Positions 29,678-40,865 of a DNA stretch of 64,000 nt are shown piece by piece; within the stretch, counting starts at the first letter, position 1; each line of letters starts with the position of its first letter. The notes under the pieces are model-generated. The model searched no databases. It was not told where the DNA came from and saw nothing but the letters and a program-made list of their open reading frames with translations. The stretch is taken from NCBI GenBank assembly GCA_014529385.2, contig CM043962.1, positions 125,472,470 to 125,536,469 of the forward strand, given 5' to 3'. A program made the translations under genes and the position numbers. The stretch comes from Adiantum capillus-veneris (lineage: Eukaryota; Streptophyta; Polypodiopsida; Polypodiales; Pteridaceae).

Positions 29678-30448
29678 ATGAGTAGACGCCGTCAAAGAGA
29701 AATTGAAACTAAAGCAAGAGACTATGCTCTTATCGGGAACCAATTGTATCGGAGAGGTAAAGATCAACATTTGCATCTTTGTGCAAATGAAGATGAATAT
29801 ATTCCAATTATAGAACAAGCACATGCTGGATTAGTTGGAGGTCAATTTTCTAGGGAGACCACCGCAAGAGCAATCTTGATGGTAAGCATATGGTGGCCAA
29901 TATTTTTTGCAGATGCCAAAGAATATGTTCGAAGATGTAATGCTTGTCAACGAGCAAAAATGCCAACACGTGTAGATAGCATGCCCTTAAGACCAATGAT
30001 GTGGGCTAGAGATTTCGCAAAATGGGGTATAGATTTTGTTGGGCCAATACAACCACCTGCTTATAGAACCCAGGCTCAATATATCATTGTAGCTACTGAC
30101 TATTTGACCAAGTGGGCCGAAGCTAAAGCAACTCAAAAGAATGATGTCAGAACCACTGTTGCATTCTTATATGAGTATGTATTCACAAGATATGTACTGC
30201 CAATAGAAATTTTTAGTGATCGGGGAACTCATTTCCTCAATGAGATAATCAAGTATTTGCCTAATGAGTTTAGAGTCATCCATAACAAATCAGCTCCCTA
30301 TCACCCACAAGCAAACGAACAAGCTGAGCATATGAACAAAATTCTTAGCTCGGTGCTAACTAAAGTGGTTAGTTCAGGAAGGACAGACTGGGAAATGAAT
30401 CTCCATGCTGCTCTATGGGCTTATCGAGAACCTTGTTTATGGTGTTGA
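29678..30448 (+). pseudogene. pol: element A integrase
   Basis: This 256-codon frame has a zinc domain (His49, Gln56 where His is usual, Cys87, Cys90) and the catalytic core with Asp119 (KWGIDFVGP), Asp181 (FSDRGTHF) and Glu217 (NEQAEHM), 35 residues between the last two. It would join element cDNA to chromosomal DNA. NEQAE stands where NGQAE is usual. A frameshift at about 30440 moves the C-terminal part to the next frame. Confidence 0.92.
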
Positions 30449-30870
30449 TGCCATACTACCAATAGAATTTCTATTGCCGACATTGAGGGTAGCACGGAAT
30501 CTTGAGTGGATGGGACATGAACTGTCAGAAAGACTTGAAGATTTGGAAAATCTAGCTGAGGAAAGGCTAACTGTTATAGCTCACATCTATGCACAAAAGC
30601 GGAAACAAAAATAGTTTTTTGATTCCCACTTAATCACAAAAATCTTCAAGAAAGGAGACTTAGTTTTAGTCTATTCCCTTAAGCAACACATTCCCGAGTT
30701 TAAGAAAAATGGAAATGGATCTTTTATCATTGAAGATGTATCTCCAAGTGGAGCAGTAAAATTGTCCACCCTAGATGATGAACCAATGGCTAATTGGATT
30801 AGTGGATGTCGTTTAAAGAAATACGATTTGCCGCTAACCAATGAATTGCTAGAAAGAATGCATGCAGGTT
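30405..30870 (+). pseudogene. pol: element A integrase C-terminal domain
   Basis: The shifted frame reads VYGVDAILPIEFLLPTLRVA, a helical ELSERLEDLENLAEERL, a TAG at 30612-30614, KKGDLVLVYSL and SGAVKLSTLDDEPMANWISG, the beta-barrel end of gypsy integrase. A 32-bp deletion near 30868, judged against the second copy at 36701-36915, shifts the frame again. Confidence 0.8.
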
Positions 30871-31160
30871 ATTGATGAAGCCCAAGAGGAAGCTCGACTT
30901 CCGGTACTCAAACGGAAAGCTGCTCCCAGGAATCAACAAATACCGATTCCCATCATCACTCTGGAAATAGATGACCGACAATGGGAATTACCTAAAGATG
31001 CAGTTTCAACAGAATGGATAGACGGAATGGATATACGCATCAAAGTATAGCTCAACAATCATAGCACAAATGCTTTGGTCGACGCTGGAGCTAGAGTCAA
31101 TGCAGTCAATTATTCCACATACAAGAAGGCAACAAGTCAAGCATTGACAACAGGAATATA
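30871..31160 (+). pseudogene. element A 3' region with protease-like motif
   Basis: Past the integrase a frame (30862-31050) continues with ITLEIDDRQWELPKDAV, then a TAG, then NALVDAGARVNAVNYSTYKK. The LVDAGA turn followed by a hydrophobic strand resembles a second retropepsin-like domain after integrase, an unusual place. The similarity is short. It ends near 31160, where minus-strand aldo-keto reductase similarity begins. Confidence 0.4.
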
Positions 31161-31176
31161 GACAATCATTGGTGAA

Positions 31177-31323
31177 GGGACCATAGATGTCATCAATGTC
31201 AAGGAAGGAGGCTCCACTATTGATAGCATGCTTGATGAGGTTGATGCCCACCTCCTCTTTCACAGGCGTTCCATAGAAAGTAGAGAGGCCTATGCAACAA
31301 GCCCAATGCGGGACACCTTCAAG
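31177..31323 (-). pseudogene. aldo-keto reductase exon fragment
   Basis: On the minus strand the frame encodes GLSTFYG, then INLIKHAINSGASFLDIDD and IYGPFTND. This matches the early barrel of plant NADPH-dependent aldo-keto reductases: the loop before helix 1, the helix, and the strand ending near the conserved Asp of the active site (usually TSDIYGP; here DDIYGP). About 49 codons are present; the catalytic Tyr and Lys regions are absent. The frame extends to Met at 31381-31383, but that part does not look like AKR. It lies exactly at the end of element A, so it is either the host gene A landed in or a captured piece. Confidence 0.7.
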
Positions 31324-31410
31324 CCCCGCGATCCAAGGGGCATATATACTGCTTGACCGAGATGTTACTACATTTGCAAACAAGTGACTTTGAGAAGAGT
31401 AGCTCCATGC

Positions 31411-31432
31411 TTATATATATATATATATATAT

Positions 31433-31469
<37 letters not shown>
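31411..31469. repeat. (AT)n microsatellite
   Basis: About 59 bp of alternating AT with two interruptions, just beyond the aldo-keto reductase fragment. Confidence 0.95.
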
Positions 31470-31471
<2 letters not shown>

Positions 31472-33578
31472 GTACCCATTTTCAACAAAATGACCACTCC
31501 CTCTTTTCTTTATGAGTGAGAGACGCCTTGCGCCATTGGGCGCAACACTCTCTCTCGATTGCAGGTGCCTCTTTTACCTCTCTATTCCAGCTTCCACATG
31601 TTCACCTCTCAGTCCCCACTCCCCTGTCAAAGGTCAGGTTCTTGTCAAGAGAGGGCGAGTTGGGGGGTCGAGATTGCTAGATGAGAATCCATGTCGAAGG
31701 TGGGTTGTGTATGTGCAAACAAAAGCAAATGTATGTGGAGCAAAGGACGGGTGGGAGCAAGCAGTAGATAGCACGACCATCAAGGGTGGGATGAGGAGGT
31801 GGGGTTGAAGTACTCCCCCTCCAGCATTTCAAAGCCATGAGATTGCTGGCTCATATGGTAGGAGGTTGGAGCTATGGCATGCAGGAGCAAGGATGGTAGG
31901 GAGAAAAACAACTCATCATCAGAGAGAGAGGGAGAGAGAGAAAGAGAAGTAACCCATCGTTGAGCGAAGTGGCCACTAACTCCATGCACAAATCACAAAA
32001 ATAAAATAAAAATAAAATGTTATATCTTTTAAAAAGTAATCTTCTCTTTTTCATTAGCAAAAAGGGAAACCATCACTAGGGCCTCCCCCCTTTGGGGTAG
32101 GCCAAAAATTAATGATAATTAACTTTGATATTACATGTCACACCTTCCTTGCATAATTTGAAGCACAAAAGAACAATGCTTAAGCTTTATTACAAATAAA
32201 TCCAGAAATCCAAACAAATGTTATGTGCAAATCATCAGGGTTTGTTGTGCCATATATTTAAGTTGTTAAAGAGGACTATAAAAAAATATCTATCAATTCA
32301 TGTCCTCATTTTCCTCATAGAGAGGTACATAAGTTTGACTGCAATGATTCCACAACAGCCAAAAACAAATTAGATAAATCATTAACAAAGAATGATCAAT
32401 ACAATATGCATTAACTACACTATGCATCAATACAATATCTTCTTCAAAGCAACCTTCAGTAGTAGCAAAAGCACTCTTGTACTACGCACAAAACAAAACA
32501 ATCTCTCCACTTGCACCCATAACTCTTCAGAACAACAATAAAAGAAAATGGGTGAAGGTAGATGTGAGAATGTGAGAGAGGTTATAAATGCCATTATTAC
32601 CTCTAGCATTATCGTGCAATGCCATTGTGAGTATTAACTTCCAGGAAATCCATAAACCATTTTGGAGTTCCTAGAAGTTATCAAGCAATTCCATTGAGTA
32701 CTAACTTCCAAGAAATCCATAAAGCATTATGGATTTCTTGCTCATACGATTATCTCAACTCATCTGAATGTATCTCATTTGATCAGTAAGTTCATTGTAG
32801 ATTGGATGCAGAGCTCGATAAAACCTAGGTAGCACATCTTCTTTCTTAGGTAAGGCATACATGAGAGCAAGATAGTTTGGCACAAATTCTATATAATTCA
32901 TTATATCTATGTAATGTGACATGGGACAGCAAAATAGATTGACAAAACAAAAAATTGATAGAATACGCAAACTCGATAGAACAAAATAGAGTATCTATAT
33001 TGATTTATGATGATTATAAAAGGATCTAAGCTCATATCATAACCTCTTGACCACCCGCTAGCTATCTCACTCTCACTCCCGATCCCAATTACGATCCTAT
33101 ACTCAATCATTAAATCACAATCATGCAACCTCCTCTAATAATTGAGGTTGTCTCCTAGAATAGCTAGGGGTGCAAGCATGTTTAGGTGGTACCACTTTTT
33201 ACACCTTTTGGTGGTACCACCAATAGCACCTAGGTGGAGGGAAATTCAACATTTTTGAAATTTGGAAAAGCGGGAGAGGGAAATGCAAACCTAGCAAACA
33301 ACATGACCGCCAAAACTTCCCTCTCCAAATGCATGTTGTTGGCTTAAAAATCTGCTCAAAAAGGTGAGCTCTACATTGTGTTTTGGTCATGTCTATCATT
33401 AGGAAAAATATGAACGCTCTAGGGGCCCTTTGGGATTAAGGTTAATTACAGACCATCCAATAGGAAGAGGGTGGTGGACACAATCTATATCCTTAAAAAA
33501 GTAGGGGAACAAGGTAGCCTTACACCTCTTAATGGCCTCTTATCTAGTGAGAAGGTAACGCAGGTGGCTAGGCGAAAC
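31470..33578. other. spacer, no gene recognised
   Basis: Several short frames here have no recognisable domain. A (GA)-rich stretch lies at 31920-31950, and a 12-bp palindrome GGTGGTACCACC lies at 33210-33221 with a near copy at 33184-33196. The tandem duplication at 32616-32750 is listed separately. Confidence 0.5.
32616..32750. repeat. tandem duplication, about 69-bp unit
   Basis: Two diverged copies start at 32616 and 32685. They share ACTTCCAGGAAATCCATAAA and ACTTCCAAGAAATCCATAAA and the CATT-TGGA end. Confidence 0.75.
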
Positions 33579-33592
33579 GGGGGGGGGGGGGG
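33579..33592. repeat. G14 homopolymer
   Basis: A run of 14 G in an AT-rich spacer. Confidence 0.9.
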
Positions 33593-34090
33593 ACCACTTT
33601 GATTTCTTTTCCCCACTTTTTGCAAAATACACTAAAAATTTCAAATTTAAAATTTAAAATTTCTTCTCCCCCCTTAAAAGATCCCCAAACCTATTTCATG
33701 TCAAACAAGTAATTTTGTCCTACCAAAGTAAAGAGCATTCACCAAAAAATCCAACAAATTGAATTAAAAATAAAATATTCAAAACATCATTTTCACCCTC
33801 CAAACACTTTCCAAACCTATTCTATAGCTAAAAAGTGATTTTGTCTCTCTACAAACCCTTTTCCAAGCTCTCCATTGCTACAACAACCACATGCACCCCC
33901 TATAGTCCAGCATTATCTCTTTGCTAGCTTTCTCCCACCTCCATTGTAACACCAAGCAAGCTCCTCCCCCATCTCTCTTCCGCTTGCCCACCACATAGTT
34001 TCACACCAAGCTAGCTCCTCTCCCTTCCCTCACCTCCATTAAAGCATGAAACAAGACCCTACTCCTTCTTACTTTCATTCACTCACACTA
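33593..34090. other. spacer, no gene recognised
   Basis: The sequence is AT-rich, then C-rich with repeated AAGC(A/T)AGCTCCTC. No coding signal is seen. Confidence 0.5.
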
Positions 34091-35092
34091 CATGGAAACT
34101 TCTATTTCCAAAGGTGGCAAAAGTATGAGCTCACATGACTTGCATACCACAACAACAGGAGGTATGAATATTGAGTGGACATTGCAAGGGTTCATCTCCA
34201 ACATAAAGATAGAATGGTAATAAAACTACCCTTGTAGCTTACATTCATAGCTTAACATCATCTCCATCTTTAAGTTTATCATGCTGGAGAGAATTAACCT
34301 CTTTATGGATTTCAATGTTTAGGCTTCACACCTCATAACACTGGGTGGTTCTATTTTGTTGATGGCTTTGGTGCGCCATCTATATTTGTGTAGCATGTGA
34401 TTGAGTCTCATAGTGCAAGTAAGTTGTGTTATCTATCGAGAGTCATCAAAGATTTTCATTATAATTTTTTTTTTGTATAGTTGTCATTAGATTATTAGAA
34501 TGGTATCATTGTGTACTTTATAACTTTGTGCTCACATAATCTGTTATTTACTTACAGAGTCAACTTGTTTTGAGAGGACAGCAAGCTACCATGTGCAGAG
34601 ATGGAAATCACTCTATTTTTGTTTCGTGAGGAACCTTTCACTACCATGTTAAAAGATTTTGATAAGAATGGTAGGATTTTTGTAGAATCTTAAACCAATA
34701 GGTACTCTCTAGGAGCTCTTAGAGAAGCCATCCATATAGTACTACTATCTTCCCTAGTGTCATAGACACACAAGTACTCAAGTGTATATGAATCTCTAGA
34801 TGAGGAAGACAAATACTTGTAAGAGAAGCCATACATCAACAACATTGTCTCCATTTGTAATTATTTTTCATGAGGCTGGATTCCTCTATAAATGCAATAT
34901 AAATATGTTTTTTTGTTAAATGGTGTCGCATTGAGTGAGAGTATTTATTTTAGATTATTGGAGCTCCATACAGATTTGAGAAATATTGTTGACCTTTATG
35001 GATATTTTGATTTGCCTATAAGATGTTTCAAGTCTCAAGTCTTAATCACTCCACCATTAAGAAATTCAAGCAATATTTTGATTTTAGGTTAA
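34091..35092 (+). pseudogene. possible decayed multi-exon gene, unidentified
   Basis: Coding-like blocks sit between plausible splice sites. Block 1 (34091-34218) starts METSISKGGKSMSSHD and ends at a GT. Block 2 (about 34325-34420) reads FTPHNTGWFYFVDGFGAPSI and ends at CAAGTAAGT. Block 3 begins after TTACAG (34557) with SQLVLRGQQATMCRDGNHSI. A 66-codon frame (34892-35092) follows. Blocks 2 and 3 each contain stops. The products match nothing I know. The case rests on peptide texture and splice-like borders only. Confidence 0.3.
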
Positions 35093-35991
35093 TCATTAAT
35101 GGTTATTCTTATTAAAGTGGATCATAACCTTTGTCAAGATGTCCTCATTTGGGGATGTTGAATATATATCATTAGCAACATTTCACAAGTTGAGAAAGCT
35201 AAATTCTTGCTTTCCAACATGTTATTGCTTCCATACTATGTCTATGCCAAGCTTGACTTAGAGAAATGACAGGTTGAGATGGAGGTGTTGATGTGTAGAG
35301 GTGACTTATTATTTATTCGTGTTTCATCATACATATATTGTAAATCCTTTGCGTTTCCACCATTTTGAGCAGTGTTGACAAGTTTTTGGTAATAAATCTT
35401 CCTAAATATACCTATATATTAGCTATTGGTAGCTATTTCTTTGGTATTGCTAAAGATGATACCAATAGCTATCACCTTGTGAACTTAAATGTTAAATTGC
35501 GGATTTGATTTTTACTATGTAGCTCATTTGAATAGAGAAAGTGTAAACATAAATTATAGATTCATGCATTGTTAACATAGAAGATATGTACCACTCGAAC
35601 CTATGTAAACTGCTAATCAAGAAACATTTTGTTGGATACTATAACAATAGGGGTCACATGTGGTTTCAAATACCAAAGAAATGGCTTAACCAAAACATTC
35701 CCAAGAACACGAGTTGGACACAAGGAAGTTAAAATTGGCTCCTTGTTTGGTCAATTTCTACTGCTTAATGTTTAGTGCACAGGATTTGTAAGGCGTTTGA
35801 CATGGGGAGTTCACTAGAGTATATGTAACGTAGCACATGCGTTCAACAGAAGGGATTTTATATTCTTGTAAAGTTGCAGAAACATGTGTAGATAAGGCCT
35901 ATAAGGAGTACTTTTAATCCATTCTGGTACACGCACATGATATAGGAAAATTTTACATAGTGAATGCTCCGGACCTTTGAACACAAAGAAA
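35093..35991. other. AT-rich spacer
   Basis: A weak continuation of an open frame to about 35290 has two stops. Otherwise nothing is recognised. Confidence 0.45.

Positions 35992-36033
<42 letters not shown>
35992..36033. repeat. G42 homopolymer
   Basis: An unbroken run of 42 G. A frame reading through it (35977-36258) is a homopolymer artefact. Confidence 0.9.
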
Positions 36034-36034
<1 letters not shown>

Positions 36035-36700
36035 GCTCTCATTACATCCGAGTGAAAAGAAGTGGAATTTGTACTGTCATGTTGCATAAATATTTTCTTT
36101 CACTTAATCTAAATTTTTTTTGGTATCGTGGGGTGCAGATAAGGACATATAATGTTTTTAAAAAAGGGTGGCCACAAGGGCGCGCAGATGTCGCATTCAG
36201 AAGTTTTGGCTGGTTGTCCTGCACGCGCTTCTCGCCACCCTTTTTTTTGCATAATTAAGCTATTGTTCCACTCCAGGACCCTGGAAAAGGTGACATGAAC
36301 CTAAAATTTAACTTTCCAATCACATTATGCCTTCCTTCAACTCAAATTACTAGTTCCCTGTACCAAAAGGCCAAATCACATTGGAAAATGTAAAAATCTA
36401 GTCTCATGCTGCATAAACATATGGTTTCACTAAATATTAATATTTTTGGTAACCTAAGGGGCAAACAAAACTAGAAAATGCGTTCAAGTGTTAAGGTTTT
36501 AGGTTGTTTTCAACAGCTTCTAGCTTCCAATCCACTCTGAATCTGTATGGGCGTGTCTCACATGAATTTGTTCATCTTGTCGCGCTCTTCGACCATCCTG
36601 TGATGCAAAAAAATCATATCTTGCGTGGATTTCCAAAAATCAACGTGCAAGCTGGCAATTTCTAAAAAAATGATGTAAAACAGACATTTTTGACTCTCCG
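36034..36700. other. spacer, no gene recognised
   Basis: Mixed AT-rich sequence with no convincing frame. Confidence 0.5.
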
Positions 36701-36915
36701 CCCTAGATGGTAAACCAATGGCTAAGTGGATTAGCGGATGCCCTTTAAAGAAATAAAATTTACCACTAACCAATGAATTGCTAGAAAGAATGCATGCAGC
36801 CAAGCAAAGGAAGATAAAACAAATTAATCAGGTTATTGATGAAGCCCAAGAAGAAGCTCGGCTTTGGGTGCTCAAAAGGAAATATTCTCTCAAGAATCAA
36901 CAACTACCAATTCCC
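36701..36915 (+). pseudogene. second scrap of element A, 3' part
   Basis: The 215 bp match 30770-30951, from CCCTAGATGGTAAACCAATG to the AATTCCC end. They encode PLTNELLERMHAAKQRK and VIDEAQEEARL. This copy keeps 32 bp (CCAAGCAAAG to TTAATCAG) that element A has lost between two CAG triplets. It shows A is a multicopy family. Confidence 0.9.
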
Positions 36916-37026
36916 TAAACAGAGAGCCACGGATGTTGTATTGGTATTCGCAAAGTCCATCTAGTTGGCTGCTTAAACTAATTGGGATATGTTAGCTTAG
37001 TGATGTAATTGTATGTTTGGAAAAAA

Positions 37027-37440
37027 TCAGTAAAAGATACCATTCTTGAGTTTGTTTGCTTCGATAGATATGATTATCAACATTAGATTCAGCATCAAAT
37101 TTCTTTGTCCGATTTCAAGAAATTGCTCTTTTGTCTCTGCAAAATCTGCCAGATTTTTACATTCTGCAGAGCCTGAATCTGCAACACTTATAACAGCAAA
37201 ATCTAAATTTTGATGCATTCCATTTTTCTTGAGGTTGTGCCAATGGTCCTTCAAACGTGCTAGGTATTAAATTTTTCTCAATAGCATTATAATTTCTCTC
37301 AATAGCATTCAAGGTTTGAATGCTAGACAAACTAGTTTTTGTCTTGCTAAAAAATTGAATCAATTTCTTCGTGCTAGCATTTAGAACATGCAAAATAAAA
37401 TCTCCTAAATATTCTGTCTTAGCTTCAATTTCCTAGGATA
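37027..37440 (-). pseudogene. unidentified coding-like fragment
   Basis: The minus strand encodes GDFILHVLNASTKKLIQFFS, then SSIQTLNAIERNYNAIEKNL. After a frameshift near 37195 it reads AVISVADSGSAECKNLADFA. The helical, low-complexity-free texture suggests a real protein, but I cannot name the family. It lies between the A scrap and copia-2. Confidence 0.35.
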
Positions 37441-37734
37441 TGCCATTACCCTCACTTGGAGAGGTAAAGTGAGAAGGATATTTTTTATTAAAAGTGAACA
37501 CTTGCCCCTACAATGCTATCATTTCTTGACGTCTCATAGTGGAGGCTTTTAAATGGTAGAAGAAAGTTGAATTGGTATTATTAGAGTTTCATTACTTCTT
37601 AAAATCTACTCACTTATGATTTAAACAACTTAAGTCATACCTCATGTTGTGCTTGCTTCTAGTTGTTTTTACTTTTCCTAGTATCCATCTTCGTGAGAGA
37701 ATTTCCACGTTTACAAATTTATTCTTCTTACTAA

Positions 37735-39520
37735 TTATTAAAAGTGAAGAAACCTGAGGATGAGTCCTCTACATAAGAAGGTAGAAATAGTTCTTATAAT
37801 GTCCTTTTTAACAAGATAAGGGAAGAGGAAGAGGATGTACTTCAGGTCATGGAGTTGGTCGAGGAAGAGAAACCCACCAAGCACAACAAGAGAATAATGA
37901 CGAGAGATAGAACATAGGTGATCAAGGAAATTTTTGAGGTAGGAGGAGTCCAATAAGTCCTCAAATAAAAATTGACATAAAAATGTTGTATGTTGGGGTT
38001 GTAGGAGACATGGTCATTTTGAACATGACTGTCCAGACAAAAACAGGAGGTAGAAAAATAATTATGCAGCTACTATCAGGAATGTAAATGAGCTTGAAAG
38101 GCTATTTGAGGCACAATGCATGTTAAATACTATGTCTACAAATGTGGAAAAATCAAGTCATAATTTTTGGTATGTGGATTTGGGTGCATCAAATCACATG
38201 ACCAGTAACAATGAGTGATTCAAAGAAATGTAGAGCTTTCAAAGGTGTGGCTATGTAGAGACTAAATGATATTACACATCCCATTATGCATACAAGAAAT
38301 ATACCATTGTCTATGATAGATGGTAAAGTAAACTACCTTGTTGATATACTATATGTACCTAATATCACAGAGAATTTTGTTCCTATTGGTTAGATGGTTA
38401 AGCAAGGTTTGGAGGTCAGGTTGAAGTCCGATGGTCTCTTTGCTTGAGTCTCTACGTCGAAGAGCATAAGAAGAATGGAAATTTGGTTCTACAAGGAAAT
38501 AATGGTGAGCCACATGTTTACTTTAAATGTAAAAGTTTTTGCGGTGAATGTTGCTATATTTTCACAATATAGAGGAGTTTTTGCAGATACTAATCTCTAG
38601 CACAAACATATTCGTCATGTAAACTTGCAAAGGCTGAAAATGATGCAAATTAAAGAGATGGTTACAGGTTTTCCAACATTTAAAGTTGTTGAAACACAAA
38701 AAAAATTGTGAGACTTGTCAGTTTGGGAAGTCCTCAAAAGAATCATTTCCGCATGACAAGCATGTGAGCAAACATGCATTGGATTTAGTACATGCAGATG
38801 TATGGATTTGGCAAAGACTGCATCTATGTGTGGTTTCAAGTACTATGTAAGCTTCATTGATGACCATACAAGGAAGGTATAGGTCGACTACCTGAAGAAA
38901 AAAGCATTTTTAGAATTTCAAGGTTTTGATTGGAAAATAGATAGGAAAACATGTTAAGTGTTTATGCATTTTCAAAATTTCAAGGTTTTGGTTGAGAAAT
39001 AGATTGGAAAACATGTAAAGTTCTTGAGGTCAAATGGAGGGGAAGAATACTTCTCTAATGAGTTTAATGGTTTTTTGAACAATCATGGAATTTAGAGGTA
39101 GTTCTCATGCAGTTTACTCCACATAAAAATGGTATTGCTGAGTGGAAGAACAAAAACATAGCAGAAGCTGATAGTGCATTGATGAATGAGAAGAACATGC
39201 CTCATTCTTATTGGGTAGAGGCTATTGCTACAGGTGTTTAGATTATGAAAAGGACCCTATTGTTGCAATATATGGTATGACACAAAAAAGAAGCTTTGTG
39301 GTGAAAAACCAAATGTATCATATTTTAAAGTGTTTGAAAATATTGCTTACGTGCATATACTGGATGAGCTGATAATTAATCTTGATTCAAAATTAGAAGA
39401 ACATATGTTCATTGGATATTCTCTTGAGCACAAAGGGTATAAATGTGACAATTCTATCACAAGTAAAGTTATGGTGAGTAAAGATTTTTCTTGAAATGGT
39501 GAGTTGTTATGTTGATGTGA
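37735..39520 (+). pseudogene. pol: copia-2 Gag tail, protease and integrase
   Basis: An Arg/Gly-rich Gag tail is followed by the knuckle CWGCRRHGHFEHDC (37991-38032). Next is a protease with WYVDLGASNHM (about 38168-38200), where Leu replaces the Ser of DSG. GAG-pre-integrase (HKHIRHVNLQRLK) and the integrase follow, with CETCQFGKSSKESFPHDKHV, VHADV, RSNGGEEYF (Asn for the second Asp) and GIAEWKN. At least a dozen stops and several shifts are present. A partial duplication near 38930-39000 repeats the FQ-FKVLVEK region. Confidence 0.85.
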
Positions 39521-39869
39521 AGGATGCTTTAGGGTATGATATAAGAGAAATTCTGGTAACAAAAAATGCAATAATGCAGTCATAGGTTTTGAGTGGGCTA
39601 CAATGGTCACCTAGTGCAAGTTATGATGAGACGTTATGGAGTGGCAAGTTATGTATTAGATAGAGTCTTGCTAGCTCATCAAATGTATCAAGAAAAGGAA
39701 AGGAAAAATCAAATGATGCCCCTAAGCTGTCAAATTTGAGTGTTGATCGTGATCATGGTGACAATAGTGGTTCTAAGAAGAGTTTAGATGACGAGTTTTG
39801 CATAACCTTTGTGAAGACTCTAAATGCAAGAAGGATGTAATTAGGGAATAAGACACCTAGAAATATTAT

Positions 39870-40289
39870 ATAAGAAACCCTATGCAAAGATTGACTTACC
39901 ATAGTTATGTGGCTCATCATTGTGCATATATGGTGAAGATTACACATGAAGTAAAATCCACTTGTTTTGAAGATGCTATCAAAGATCAGAAATGGCACCA
40001 AGCTATGGATGAGAAGATGGATGACCTTGATACAAATGGAACATGGGAGTTTATGCCTTTGTCAAAGGGAAAGAAGTTAATTGGATGAAAAAGGGTGTAC
40101 AAGATAAAGAAAAATGTTGATGGCACTGTGAGTAGGTATAAGGCAAGGCTTGTGGCCAAGGGTTATGTGCAAATGTATGGGATTGATTATGAAGAGACAT
40201 TTATCCCTATGGCCAAAATGGCTACCATTCTTGTCTGTACTATAGTGGCTATGAGTTTGGGATGGGTATTGAAACAAATGGATGTAAAT
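39870..40289 (+). pseudogene. pol: copia-2 RT N-terminal part
   Basis: Frames encode KITHEVKSTCFEDAIKDQKW, WHQAMDEKMDDLDTNGTWEF, a TGA, VYKIKKNVDGTVSRYKARLV and DYEETFIPMAKMATI up to QMDVN. The frame breaks at GATGTAAAT, the duplicated target of the DNA transposon, and resumes at 44807. Confidence 0.9.
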
Positions 40290-40865
40290 CTGTGTTGCAT
40301 TTATACGCCCGTATCATAAAAATATATATGTATAAAACGTCATTGGACACCAAAATCCCAAATAACCACCAAGTAGCCATATATATTTTTTCATCAAAAT
40401 ATATTTTGATTGAAAAAGATGCTTATATAAAGACAATTGGTGGTTTTGATTGAAATTAACGACTACAGTTAAGAGAGTAACAATAAGCTAGAGCTTATTG
40501 ACGTGTACTTTTAAATTGTTTAAATGTGTTCTAACTTATTTTTCTATGTTGTGTCAGAGTTGTGTGGTACATTAGTTTTTCTCTCACCACAGAGTTGGCT
40601 TGTAGGTTATATCCCACTTTGTGTTGTGTAGCCATCCGCCGGCTGACTCCAAAAGTGAGTAGAAGCTAGTCGCTTTTCTCGTGCTGTGTAGCCACTTGAC
40701 TCACTACAAGGAAGGGTTTTATGACAGACTTAGATTCTCACTCGTGTGGTGCAGTAGTATATCTCACACCACAGATCTGAGTTAGAATTGAGTGGTCGAC
40801 TTGTGGAGTGCAATAGGCATGATGCTACACCTCTCATTTCAAAGTGACCTATAGGTTTCTCAATT

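Larger units (their letters stand above)
1499..31160 (+). mobile_element. Ty3/gypsy element A, degenerate, host of nested insertions
   Basis: Scattered plus-strand pieces join in order into one gypsy polyprotein: gag with zinc knuckles (1499-2560), spacer (2567-3447), aspartic protease (3478-3830), acidic linker (3830-4270 and 9740-10610), RT (10612-11280), RNase H (11281-11458 and 28862-29150), integrase (29447-30448) and C-terminal region (30405-31160). Protease, RT/RNase H, integrase is the Ty3/gypsy gene order. Two insertions, copia-1 and a hAT, break it. I could not find LTRs for A: the 5' side abuts element E and the 3' side abuts an aldo-keto reductase fragment. Many in-frame stops and shifts make it non-functional. 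It is the oldest layer of the stack. Confidence 0.85.

Noticed and set aside
35977-36258. 93-codon frame with poly-Gly
   Set aside because: It is the translation of the G42 tract plus flanks, with no independent coding signal.
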